Positions 42,622 to 50,004 of a DNA stretch of 64,000 bases are shown here, piece after piece. Position 1 is the stretch's first letter. Each line of letters opens with the position of its first letter. The notes below the pieces were generated by a model, which searched no databases, was not told where the DNA came from, and saw nothing but the letters and a program-made list of their open reading frames with translations. The position numbers were made by a program, and so were the translations under genes. Origin of the DNA: Streptomyces sp. LHD-70 (GTDB lineage: Bacteria; Actinomycetota; Actinomycetes; Streptomycetales; Streptomycetaceae); NCBI RefSeq assembly GCF_031157275.1, contig NZ_JAVIFW010000026.1, forward strand, positions 1-64,000. Direction: 5' to 3'.

Positions 42622-44010
42622 CTACGACGGGTCCGGCACCGACCGCAGCGGCCCGAATCGCGCCCGATCCTGTGCCTCGATCCAGGCCCGTGCCCTCGTC
42701 GCGCGGCGCCGCGCCGTACGCTCCGACAGCTGCAGCTTCCGGCCGATGGCCGCCCCGCTGAGCGACGGGTCGGCCTGCAGCAGGACCACCACCTCGCGGA
42801 GCTCCTCGTCCTCCGGCAGGTGCTCTGCGACCTCGTCGTGGTCGGGTTCGAGCGCGAGCTGCCCCTCCATCACCATCGCGGCCACAGCGGGCCTCGCGGC
42901 GTAGCCCCGGTCACCCACTCCCCCGTCGGGAGTACCGTGCTCCACCACAGCACCCCCCACGGCTCCGACCGTGAGCGGCCACGCCTCCATGCCGTCGAGC
43001 GATGCCAGCCTGGCCGCATCCAACTCCTCGCCGGACATCGGAGGCTGCTCGGCTCCTCCGGCGCCAGGCTCACCGGCCTGCGTGGCCGACTCCTGTGCTG
43101 GCACTTCGTCCTGGGCGAGCGCTCCCGCCGCGTCAGTAGCCGGCTCAACGTCGACGCCGGCGAAGTCCGCGGAACCATCCCCCGACACCGCCCCCGTCGC
43201 TGCTCCCCCGACGGGCTCCGATCCATGGCCCACCACGGGCCCAGGCTCCAACTGGCGCTGTACCGAAACCTCCTGGACGGGTGCGGGCGGCAGGAGCGTC
43301 GGCTCGATCCCGGCGGCGGCGAGGCCTGCGGGCGCGGTGTCGGCGAGCGGTACGCCGTACTTCGCGAGGCGCAGCGGCATCAGCGATTCGACGGGGGCCT
43401 TGCGGCGCCAGTTGCGGCCGTAGCGGGAGCGCAGCCGGGCCTGGTAGACGAGGCGTTCCTGTTCGAGCTTGATGACCTGCTCGTACGAGCGCAGTTCCCA
43501 GAGCTTCATGCGGCGCCAGAGCAGGAAGGTGGGGCCGGGGGAGAGCAGCCAGCGGGTGAGGCGGACGCCTTCCATGTGCTTGTCGGCGGTGATGTCCGCG
43601 ATCCGGCCGATCGCGTGCCGCGCGGCCTCGACCGCGACCACGAAGAGGATCGGGATGACGGCGTGCATGCCGACACCGAGCGGATCGGGCCAGGCCGCGG
43701 CGCCGTTGAACGCGATGGTCGCCGCCGTCAGCAGCCATGCCGTCTGCCGCAGGAGCGGGAACGGGATCCGGATCCAGGTCAGAAGCAGATCGAGCGCGAG
43801 CAGCACACAGATGCCCGCGTCGATGCCGATGGGGAAGACGTACGAGAAGTCGCCGAAGCCCTTCTTCAACGCCAGTTCACGCACGGCCGCGTAGGACCCC
43901 GCGAAGCCGATACCGGCGATGACCACCGCCCCGGCGATCACGACACCGATGAGTATCCGGTGCGTGCGGCCCAGGGCTATCCCCTGTCGGCTGTTCGCCT
44001 TGCTCGGCAC
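42622..44010 (-). CDS. DUF2637 membrane protein with C-terminal HTH (SpdB-like), copy 1
   Basis: The 462-residue protein has four N-terminal helices (about 18-40, 58-82, 90-110, 117-135), containing the family hallmark GIDAGICVLLALDLLLTW and VEAARHAIGRIADITADKHMEG. A charged linker follows, then a C-terminal helix-turn-helix (PSLSGAAIGRKLQLSERTARRRATRAR). DUF2637 proteins are frequent on Streptomyces plasmids and are linked to spread or transfer. GTG start with AGGAGAG upstream. A paralogue is at 52842-54293. Confidence 0.85.
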   Translation of the reverse strand: MPSKANSRQGIALGRTHRILIGVVIAGAVVIAGIGFAGSYAAVRELALKKGFGDFSYVFPIGIDAGICVLLALDLLLTWIRIPFPLLRQTAWLLTAATIAFNGAAAWPDPLGVGMHAVIPILFVVAVEAARHAIGRIADITADKHMEGVRLTRWLLSPGPTFLLWRRMKLWELRSYEQVIKLEQERLVYQARLRSRYGRNWRRKAPVESLMPLRLAKYGVPLADTAPAGLAAAGIEPTLLPPAPVQEVSVQRQLEPGPVVGHGSEPVGGAATGAVSGDGSADFAGVDVEPATDAAGALAQDEVPAQESATQAGEPGAGGAEQPPMSGEELDAARLASLDGMEAWPLTVGAVGGAVVEHGTPDGGVGDRGYAARPAVAAMVMEGQLALEPDHDEVAEHLPEDEELREVVVLLQADPSLSGAAIGRKLQLSERTARRRATRARAWIEAQDRARFGPLRSVPDPS

Positions 44011-44456
44011 TGCTGTCTCTCCTGTCTCACTTTAGGAGGACACCTTGCCACGTGAGGTGGAAGAGAACACGAGGAGGTAGGTCCAGGGTGAAGCTTGGAC
44101 ATGGCGGTGGCGACGTGGGCGGGCTGCTCCGGGCATCTGCGGAGCGTAGGCCGATCGCGCCGCTGGAGCGGTGCGTACGCGGGTCGGCCACGTGTAGCCG
44201 AGGGGCCGAGAAGGCAGTTGGACGCCGGCGCGAGTTGTCTGCGTCCCCCAGGTCGAAGGTGCCGAGCGCGGTTGGCCTCAACGGGCTGATAGTCCAGCGC
44301 ACTTGAGCCTCATCGCCGCATTCTGGGCTGTGGGCTCGACTCCCCAATTGGGGAGTCGAGCCCACAGCCCAGTTCTTGCAAGGGGTGACGTGTGCCAGGA
44401 TGCGGGTGCGTGGTCCATCCGGACTACGCGAGAGGCATACATGAGGAGTCGTTCCG
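44011..44456. other. Divergent region before parA with palindrome site 1
   Basis: It lies between the leftward DUF2637 gene and the rightward parA. It holds both promoters and the 50-bp palindrome at 44323-44372. An 84-codon frame at 44052-44306 lacks a ribosome site and is not supported. Confidence 0.5.
44323..44385. promoter_or_regulatory. Centromere-like site 1: 50-bp perfect palindrome
   Basis: The core GACTCCCCAATTGGGGAGTC (44338-44357) is extended on both sides to a perfect 50-bp palindrome (44323-44372). It is followed by the conserved flank CCCAGTTCTTGCAAGGGG. It lies 100 bp before the parA start and so may act both as partition site and as operator. Confidence 0.7.
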
Positions 44457-45389
44457 GTGCTGAGCGAAGTGGCGGCGGAGCTGGTAGAGCCCCCCGCGAA
44501 TTCCACGGTGATCGCGACGGGCAAGGGCGGTGTCGGGAAGTCCACCGTCGCGGCGAACCACGCCGCTCGCCGTGCGGCGTTGGGGCTGCGGACCCTGTTC
44601 ATCTGCGTGACGAGTCAGGACGACGACGACCTCGGCATCAGCCGGTTCGGGCACGGAATTCGGCCTGACGGTCCTTCCGTTCTGGATGGACAAGGGCTGT
44701 ACCGCGCACTGCACGACCGGACGCCGCTGCTCCCTGTGCGCGAGGTTCGGCCGAACCTCGACGTCGTGCCAGGCGGCGAAGTCGTCGGTGAACTGGTGCA
44801 GCTGATGACCATGCGCATGATGAGCGAAGGCATCAGCGTGGTGACATCGCTGGCCCGAGCCCTGCAGCCGATCGCCGTCTGGTACGACGAGATCGTCTTC
44901 GACAGTGCCCCGGAGAACGACGGCCTCGAGCAGCTCGCCCTGGCCGCTGCCCGGACGTTGGTGGTTCCGACGCGCTCGGACGACTCGTCGATAAAGGGCA
45001 TGCAGCGCATCGCGCGAAACTACAAGTCCGTTCGCACTCAGATCAACCCACATCTGCGGGTCGCAGGGGCCTTCTTGTACGGCTCCAACCCGAGTGCGAC
45101 CTCGCTGCACCAGGAGGTTCGTGAGGACGTCCTGGAGGTCCTCGGGGAATCCACTCCTGTGCTGTCGACGGTCGTGGGCTACCGGGAGAAGCCTGCCCGC
45201 AATGCCCGCAAGAAGGGGCTGACGTTCAGCGAGTACGCGGAGCTTCTTCCGACTTCGGCTCGGAGCTACGACGTCGCGGCCGGACGGGCCAAGGAGGCGG
45301 ACGTGGTCCCGGACTCGATCCGTCCTCTGGCCAACGAGATGAACAGCCTCAGTGACGAAATTTCCGAGTTCTGCAGGAAGGCAGCCTGA
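44457..45389 (+). CDS. parA: ParA-type partition ATPase 1
   Basis: The 310-residue protein has deviant Walker A GKGGVGKST (about 21-29), the segment VRPNLDVVPGGEVVGEL, and the Walker B-like region EIVFDSAPENDG. Such ATPases move plasmid copies apart together with a centromere-binding partner. The GTG at 44457 has AGGAG upstream. Its TGA overlaps the ATG of the partner gene. A paralogue on the other strand (47611-48591) shares the PNL-V-PGG and SATxxxxEVRE segments. Confidence 0.88.
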   Translation: MLSEVAAELVEPPANSTVIATGKGGVGKSTVAANHAARRAALGLRTLFICVTSQDDDDLGISRFGHGIRPDGPSVLDGQGLYRALHDRTPLLPVREVRPNLDVVPGGEVVGELVQLMTMRMMSEGISVVTSLARALQPIAVWYDEIVFDSAPENDGLEQLALAAARTLVVPTRSDDSSIKGMQRIARNYKSVRTQINPHLRVAGAFLYGSNPSATSLHQEVREDVLEVLGESTPVLSTVVGYREKPARNARKKGLTFSEYAELLPTSARSYDVAAGRAKEADVVPDSIRPLANEMNSLSDEISEFCRKAA

Positions 45390-46375
45390 TGGGGGCATTC
45401 GACTTCGACCCGACATCCGCACCCGCGGCTGGTGGGGGCCTGCTGAACGGGCAGCTGCCCGGACTGCGCCAGGAGGCAACGGTCGTCGTAAAAGCACCGG
45501 TCGGCACCAGCCTGGATTCCATCCCAGCCCCCCGCCCTCCCGAAAGCAACGGGCCCCTCTCTCCTGAGGAGCAGAAGACGCTCGACGCCTGCAAAGCAGG
45601 CATGGACAACCTCCAGAACGCTTTCTGGGTGGCCGGGAAGAGCCTGGAAACCATGCGGGCCGGCGAACTGCACCGCGACGAGGGCGTGGCGAACTTCGCC
45701 GAGTACGTCTTCCAAAACTGGGAGGTCTCGGAGACAGTCGCCTACCGGCTGATGGACGAGTGGAGAGTCGGTGACGCCCTGGCCAAGCTGGGCTACCGTC
45801 CCCGCGAGGCTCAGGTCCGCGTGCTCACGGGCGTCAAGAATCAGGCCGGGGACGATGCCGCAGTAGCGGTGTACGACTCCGTGGCGCGTACCGGAAAGCG
45901 GGTGACCGCGAAGCTCCTGGGCGAGGTTGTCGAGAAGCTCCCGCCCCTCACCTCCGAGTCCTCTCCCGCAGCGATCGGCAAGCTTGTACGTGAGGCACTG
46001 CAGCCGCCTGCTCCTGATCGTGCTGAGTCCGAGATCCAGTCGGCCACCGCTCCCCCGGCGGGCGCGTCAGCTGACGGAACGGGCACCGAAGCCGTTCCGG
46101 ACATCACTTCCTTGGGTCGCAATTCCGACTCCCCAATTGGGGAGTCGGGCTCGCAGGCCAGTAATCCCAAGGGCTCGTCCTCCGCGGCAGCGGATCTGCA
46201 GCAGCTGAACGCCGCGCTCGCCGTGCTGAGCTCGGTAGAAACGAAGATCAGCAAGCCGCTCGTCCGGCGCGCGCTCGAGCACGATCCAGAGACAGCTCAG
46301 GTTGTCCTGAAGGAGATCTTCGATTCTCTGAATCGGATCGAACGGACGCTGACCGTGCGGGGCGCGAAGGACTGA
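45389..46375 (+). CDS. ParB-like partition partner
   Basis: The 328-residue protein is not a canonical ParB: I see no ParB nuclease-like box. The middle (about 60-190) is helical with ANFAEYVFQNWEVSETVAYRLMDEW, an HTH-like stretch, and KRVTAKLLGEVVEKLP. The C-terminus (LQQLNAALAVLSSVETKISKPLVRRALEHD) may dimerise. It follows parA with a one-base overlap. The 20-bp palindrome lies inside its coding sequence, where it reads DSPIGES. A partial copy of its 3' end lies downstream. Confidence 0.75.
   Translation: MGAFDFDPTSAPAAGGGLLNGQLPGLRQEATVVVKAPVGTSLDSIPAPRPPESNGPLSPEEQKTLDACKAGMDNLQNAFWVAGKSLETMRAGELHRDEGVANFAEYVFQNWEVSETVAYRLMDEWRVGDALAKLGYRPREAQVRVLTGVKNQAGDDAAVAVYDSVARTGKRVTAKLLGEVVEKLPPLTSESSPAAIGKLVREALQPPAPDRAESEIQSATAPPAGASADGTGTEAVPDITSLGRNSDSPIGESGSQASNPKGSSSAAADLQQLNAALAVLSSVETKISKPLVRRALEHDPETAQVVLKEIFDSLNRIERTLTVRGAKD
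46127..46173. promoter_or_regulatory. Centromere-like site 2, inside the parB-like gene
   Basis: GACTCCCCAATTGGGGAGTC at 46127-46146 is followed by GGCCAGTAATCCCAAGGG, the same order as in the other copies. Confidence 0.7.
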
Positions 46376-46390
46376 ACTCCGCACGGACGT

Positions 46391-46429
46391 CAAGGAGGGG
46401 CCAGGACTCTGTGCTTGGCCCCTTCCTTA
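46391..46429 (+). terminator. Terminator after the parA-parB operon
   Basis: AAGGAGGGGCCA (46392-46403) pairs with TGGCCCCTTCCTT (46416-46428) 16 bases after the stop. Confidence 0.75.
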
Positions 46430-46586
46430 TGTGCGGAGTTGCTCCCACCCTGGGCATCGCGACTGGCGGGAGGGACGGATACGGGCAGCAGGATCACCGA
46501 GACTCAGAAGCCTCCCAGGATCGGCGCATCGCCCTTTGAGAACGCCACCGCGCGGCTCGGAGGTGCAGTTCCTTACGCCAGATGTG

Positions 46587-46634
46587 GACTCCCCAATTGG
46601 GGAGTCGGGCCCACAGCCCAGTATTCCCAAGGGG
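46587..46634. promoter_or_regulatory. Centromere-like site 3, in the parB remnant
   Basis: The identical 20-bp palindrome is at 46587-46606, followed by CCCACAGCCCAGTATTCCCAAGGGG. Confidence 0.7.
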
Positions 46635-46833
46635 CCTTCCCCTCCGAAGGACCTCCAGAAGCTGCTCTCAGCACTCGCCTTGCTGAGCTCGGTGGAACTC
46701 ACATCATCAATCCGGGCGTGCGGCGCGCCCTCGAACATGAACCGGAGACGGTGCAGCGGGCAATGAGGAGATCGTCGATCCGCTGAACAGGATCGATCCG
46801 ACGGTCGCCGTACGCGGGGTCAAGACCTGTTCC
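46587..46833 (+). pseudogene. Decayed partial copy of the parB-like 3' end
   Basis: Read in shifting frames it gives DSPIGES, then PKGPSPPKDLQKLLSALALLSSVE, VRRALEHEPETVQ, and LNRIDPTVAVRGVK. These match the ParB-like C-terminal third (DSPIGES, DLQQLNAALAVLSSVE, VRRALEHDPETAQ, LNRIERTLTVRGAK) in the same order. Frameshifts make it non-functional. It carries palindrome site 3 and ends in its own terminator, so the whole 3' end including flanks seems duplicated. The rest of 46376-46586 shows nothing convincing. Confidence 0.75.
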
Positions 46834-46850
46834 TGCGCAGCGAGTTCAGA

Positions 46851-46882
46851 AGGAGGGCCAGGCCAAGCGTCCTGGCCCTCCT
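46851..46882. terminator. Bidirectional terminator between facing par operons
   Basis: AGGAGGGCCAGG (46851-46862) pairs perfectly with CCTGGCCCTCCT (46871-46882). It is 12 bases past the stop of the leftward gene. Confidence 0.75.
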
Positions 46883-46894
46883 CGCATCGTCCGG

Positions 46895-47614
46895 TCAGCT
46901 GCGCCCGTTCCCTTTAGGGAGCTGAGGAAGGAACGCGTCCAGCACCGCGTCGAGGAAGTCGCTGCGATTCGGGAACCCGTACCAGGTACAGAAGGAGTCG
47001 TAGAGCGCGAGCTCCTGCCGTGAGGGGCGGAAGCTCTGCTGACGCGTGTGCTTGGTGCGGCCGAGTTCCGGTCGGCGCGCGGGCACGACGTCGAAAAGGC
47101 CGTCCTCGTCGTGGTCTTCCTCGTCCATCGTCGGCTGTTGCCGCTCCTGGACCTGCCGGAGGAGCTTGCTGAAGAGCTCTTCACGTCGGGCGTGCAGGAA
47201 GGCGCGTCGTACGACGACGGCGTTCGACGGTGTGGTGCCCGACGCCCGGCGCTTGAGCACCTGGTAGTGGTCGAAGCGCCGTTGCAGGCCGTCGCGAATC
47301 ATGATCGTGCACTGTTGCGTATACCGGCCCGCCTCGCCCAGTTGCGGTGCTGGAGGCTCGCCCGCTCGTTTCGTCTGCCCCGCCTCCGTGGAAGTGAGGC
47401 GCGGTCCGGGACCAGCTGAGCGGCGTGGTTCTTGTGCGGGTTTCGGAGCCGCGGGAGTCGGGGTCGGCTCAGCAACTGACACCAGCACGGCCTCCGCTTG
47501 TGGCACGCGGGTGCCGAGGGCGCTGGCTGCGGCGGCCGCGAAGGCTCCGAGGGTGCCGTCATCCTCAGGGAGCCCACCATGAGGCGTGCTGTTCTGCTTG
47601 GTCGTCCTGGTCAT
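46895..47614 (-). CDS. Probable partition partner of ParA 2
   Basis: The 239-residue protein has a Pro/Ala-rich first half. From about 100 the sequence is basic and helical (QQCTIMIRDGLQRRFDHYQVLKRR, SNAVVVRRAFLHARREEL), and the C-terminal SRQELALYDSFCTWYGFPNRSDFLD resembles a ribbon-helix-helix or HTH-type DNA binder. Its ATG overlaps the parA2 stop, the classical parA-parB arrangement. It does not resemble the ParB-like protein of the facing operon, and no ParB nuclease-like box is seen. Confidence 0.6.
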   Translation of the reverse strand: MTRTTKQNSTPHGGLPEDDGTLGAFAAAAASALGTRVPQAEAVLVSVAEPTPTPAAPKPAQEPRRSAGPGPRLTSTEAGQTKRAGEPPAPQLGEAGRYTQQCTIMIRDGLQRRFDHYQVLKRRASGTTPSNAVVVRRAFLHARREELFSKLLRQVQERQQPTMDEEDHDEDGLFDVVPARRPELGRTKHTRQQSFRPSRQELALYDSFCTWYGFPNRSDFLDAVLDAFLPQLPKGNGRS

Positions 47615-48591
47615 GCGGCCCTTCCCTCTTGATCCTTCATGGCCCTCATGACCTGCATGACTTCGAGGGCCAGGGACTGGTAGTCGCCCGCAAGCTGACT
47701 CATGGAACGCTGAGCGGCCCGGTCGAGGTCCTTCGAGTTGCGGAGCTCCTGTGGGACTTTGCCCGCCTTGCGACAGGCCACCGCGGCTGATTCGACGTGG
47801 CGGATGGTCTGCTCGAAGACCGGGGCCGCGCCCAGCAGGTCGCCCTCCAGCTGTTCGCGGATCTCGCTCTGGATCCTCGTTGCCGAGCTGTTGGTGGCGA
47901 ACACAGCGACACCGAGCAGCCGCAGGAGCGGGTTGAGTTCCGCTGCCGTCGCGAAGCGCTGGGCCACTGTGCGTAGGCCCTTGCGGCTGGACGGATCGCT
48001 CTTCGTTGGGATGAGGACGAGTTCGCCGCCGGTGAGAGCCTGGAGTTGAAGCGGCGCGTTGCCGGGGGCGACGTCGAGGATGATGACGTCGTACAGGTGC
48101 CGGACGCGTTCGATGGCGGCGGCGTAGAGCCCCATCCAGACCTGGCGATCGAAAGGACCTTCGAAGCGTCGGGCGACGCGGCGCTGGCAGTACAACTCCT
48201 CGACGACCTCTTCGAGGGCCAACCCTCCCGGCAGGACGTGCAGGTTCGGGCGTGCTTCCCCGGTCGGGGTGAGCAGCTTCCCGTCGAGGATCGCGGCGGC
48301 CTGGGCTTCGCCGTTGTCGGCGAGTCCGAGCGCGGACAGACCGAGGTCCTCAGCGTTGTTCCCCTGCTCGTCCAACTCGCCCAGCAAGACCTTCAGCCCG
48401 ATCTGGGCGAGGGCAGCTGCGAGAGCCGCTGCGAGGCTCGACTTTCCAACGCCGCCCTTGCCGTTGATGACGACGATGACCTTGCGGTCGATCGCGTTGT
48501 CCTGGACGAGGCTCAGACGGCGGAGAAGCGCGCCCTTCACCGCGTCTAGGTCGACGAGGTTGAGCTGGCTCACGTCCAGACGCACGGACAT
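47611..48591 (-). CDS. parA: ParA-type partition ATPase 2
   Basis: The 326-residue protein has Walker A GKGGVGKSSLAAALAAALAQ (about 44-63), LGELDEQGNNAEDLGL, ARPNLHVLPGGLALEEVV, YDVIILDVAPGNAP (Walker B) and FATNSSATRIQSEIREQL. The frame is open to 48921, but that extension covers the palindrome site. I choose the ATG at 48591 (GGGAAG close upstream); the ATG at 48615 is possible. It faces the other par operon and is its diverged paralogue. Confidence 0.85.
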   Translation of the reverse strand: MSVRLDVSQLNLVDLDAVKGALLRRLSLVQDNAIDRKVIVVINGKGGVGKSSLAAALAAALAQIGLKVLLGELDEQGNNAEDLGLSALGLADNGEAQAAAILDGKLLTPTGEARPNLHVLPGGLALEEVVEELYCQRRVARRFEGPFDRQVWMGLYAAAIERVRHLYDVIILDVAPGNAPLQLQALTGGELVLIPTKSDPSSRKGLRTVAQRFATAAELNPLLRLLGVAVFATNSSATRIQSEIREQLEGDLLGAAPVFEQTIRHVESAAVACRKAGKVPQELRNSKDLDRAAQRSMSQLAGDYQSLALEVMQVMRAMKDQEGRAA

Positions 48592-48815
48592 CACTTCCCG
48601 CCATGTTGAAGGCATCTCGTGAAGCCAGACATTAAGAATGATCAGATGCGTGACACGGGTGGCGCGCGGATGCGTGCTCCGCAGTCGCCCTGTTGGAGCA
48701 GTCGGTCTCCTGTGGAACGCCGGACCGCTGCAGGCAGCCCGATGCCCGACTTTGGGCACGCCATATAGGACGCCGACTAGCACCGTGGCTGGCACGACGA
48801 GGAACGGCACAGCCG

Positions 48816-48863
48816 GACTCCCCAATTGGGGAGTCGAGGCGATAGCCCAGTTCTCCCAAGGGG
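48816..48863. promoter_or_regulatory. Centromere-like site 4, upstream of parA2
   Basis: GACTCCCCAATTGGGGAGTC at 48816-48835 with the flank ATAGCCCAGTTCTCCCAAGGGG. It is about 225 bp before the parA2 start, mirroring site 1 before parA1. Confidence 0.7.
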
Positions 48864-48924
48864 TCTCCCCGCGCTTGGGGATGGTTCGTTGGCCCGCGCG
48901 CTTTGGCAGCGGGAAACACAAAAG

Positions 48925-48964
48925 GGGCCTGCTCCTCCGGAACGCGGTCCGGAGGAGCAGGCCC
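48925..48964. terminator. 17-bp hairpin
   Basis: GGGCCTGCTCCTCCGGA and its perfect complement (48948-48964) flank a short loop. It follows an A-rich spot at 48917-48923 and can serve leftward transcripts from the RelE-like gene. Confidence 0.75.
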
Positions 48965-49212
48965 TCGAGGTACCCGACGAGTTAGCTGACGCGGTTGCTG
49001 CCCGACGCTGCAAGGCCCGTGAGCAACTTACGAGGCTGGTCGAAAGCGAGCGTGGTGACGGCGGCGGGTCACCACGGGGGCTCAGAGTTGTCATGGGCCG
49101 GGTCGGCGGAGCTCTGGCTGCGGATCTGCAACCGCTCGTCACAGACGACCGGGGCGGCCGGCGAACGGACATGTGGGTCTCCGTACGGCGGCCCGCCTCT
49201 GTGTGTGGTGGG

Positions 49213-49494
49213 CTAGTTGGCGTGTCCGGCGCCGCCTCCGTATGCGCTGCGGCGGTAGTCGATGGTGATGACGTGGACAGTGTCGCCGGCGGGTTCGTAG
49301 AGGATGCGGAGCTTTCCGACGCAGGCGCGGTACTGGCCGCGTCGGTTGCCGGTGAGGCGGCGGGTACCGGTGATCTGATCTCCGGCGCGGAGTCGTTCGA
49401 GAGTAGCGCGCACGCGGACGGCCTGGCGGCGGTCGCCGCGACGGAGGCGATGAAGGAAGCGCTGGGATCCGGTGGAGAGGGCGAGCGTGGGCAT
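49213..49494 (-). CDS. RelE/ParE-like toxin
   Basis: The 93-residue protein runs from a helical start (MPTLALSTGSQRFLHRLRRG) to LRAGDQITGTRRLTGNRRGQYRACVGKLRILYEPAGDTVHVITIDYRR, the strand pattern of RelE toxins (ribosome-dependent mRNA cleavage). The ATG at 49494 has GGAG upstream. I see no matching antitoxin gene beside it: the next gene upstream encodes a zinc-ribbon membrane peptide. It may be solitary or use an unrecognised partner. Confidence 0.72.
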   Translation of the reverse strand: MPTLALSTGSQRFLHRLRRGDRRQAVRVRATLERLRAGDQITGTRRLTGNRRGQYRACVGKLRILYEPAGDTVHVITIDYRRSAYGGGAGHAN

Positions 49495-49546
49495 GCGGTT
49501 CTCCAAGGGTTGACGGATAAGACCGCCGAACCTCACCGCGCGCCGG

Positions 49547-49786
49547 TCAGGGGATGTTGCGCAGGATGGCGAAGACGATCAGGACGGCGATGACGACGGC
49601 GGCGATCACAGAACCGCGGTCCGGTGGTGTCCAGGGAACTTCCTGGATGAGCTCGCCGTCCGGGTGGTGTCCTCCGTGCATCCGCTTGCGGTGCCTGTGC
49701 CCCTCGTCCTTCGCCTCTTGTCGGCTGCGGGTGGTGGCGGAGCTGGTGCCGCAGCGGGAGCAGCGATAGCGGTATCGGGTGAGCAC
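49547..49786 (-). CDS. Small zinc-ribbon membrane protein
   Basis: The 79-residue protein has one CxxC pair (YRCSRCGTS) near the N-terminus, a charged KDEGHRHRKRMHGGHH stretch and a C-terminal membrane helix (VIAAVVIAVLIVFAILRNI). GTG start; GAGAGG lies close upstream. It is preceded by the phased GGTAG repeats, which may regulate it. The function is unknown. Confidence 0.55.
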   Translation of the reverse strand: MLTRYRYRCSRCGTSSATTRSRQEAKDEGHRHRKRMHGGHHPDGELIQEVPWTPPDRGSVIAAVVIAVLIVFAILRNIP

Positions 49787-49900
49787 GGCCTCTCATTTCC
49801 TGTGGCCCGTAGGGGAGTTGATCCCTGGACTCTAGGCGGCGGCCGTGCTGTCCGGTGTCGGTTTCGGTCTCCTGCTGGCCCTGCCGGGCGGGGCGAGTTG

Positions 49901-49990
49901 CGGGTAGATCGCGGGTAGACCGGGGTGGTAGCTGGCAGGTAGCCAGGGCGTAGAAGCCCAGGTAGAGGGCCTGGTAGACGCCTGATCTAC
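49901..49990. repeat. Seven GTAG repeats spaced one helical turn apart
   Basis: GTAG (mostly GGTAGA or GGTAGC) starts at 49904, 49915, 49928, 49939, 49950, 49962 and 49974, so spacing is 11-13 bases. The inverted form CTAC is at 49987. The array lies between the 50005-50973 gene and the 49786 gene, both leftward. Confidence 0.65.
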
Positions 49991-50004
49991 CGCCCCGGTC
50001 GGGG

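Larger units (their letters stand above)
48592..49212. other. Region upstream of parA2 with palindrome site 4
   Basis: It contains the parA2 promoter area, the 20-bp palindrome (48816), a strong hairpin (48925-48964) and about 250 bp up to the RelE-like gene. A rightward frame around 48966-49090 reads a plausible helical peptide (EVPDELADAVAARRCKARE) without a supported start; it may be a gene remnant. Confidence 0.45.

Noticed and set aside
44052..44306. 84-codon frame upstream of parA
   Set aside because: No ribosome site or family features; the region is better explained as promoter plus palindrome.
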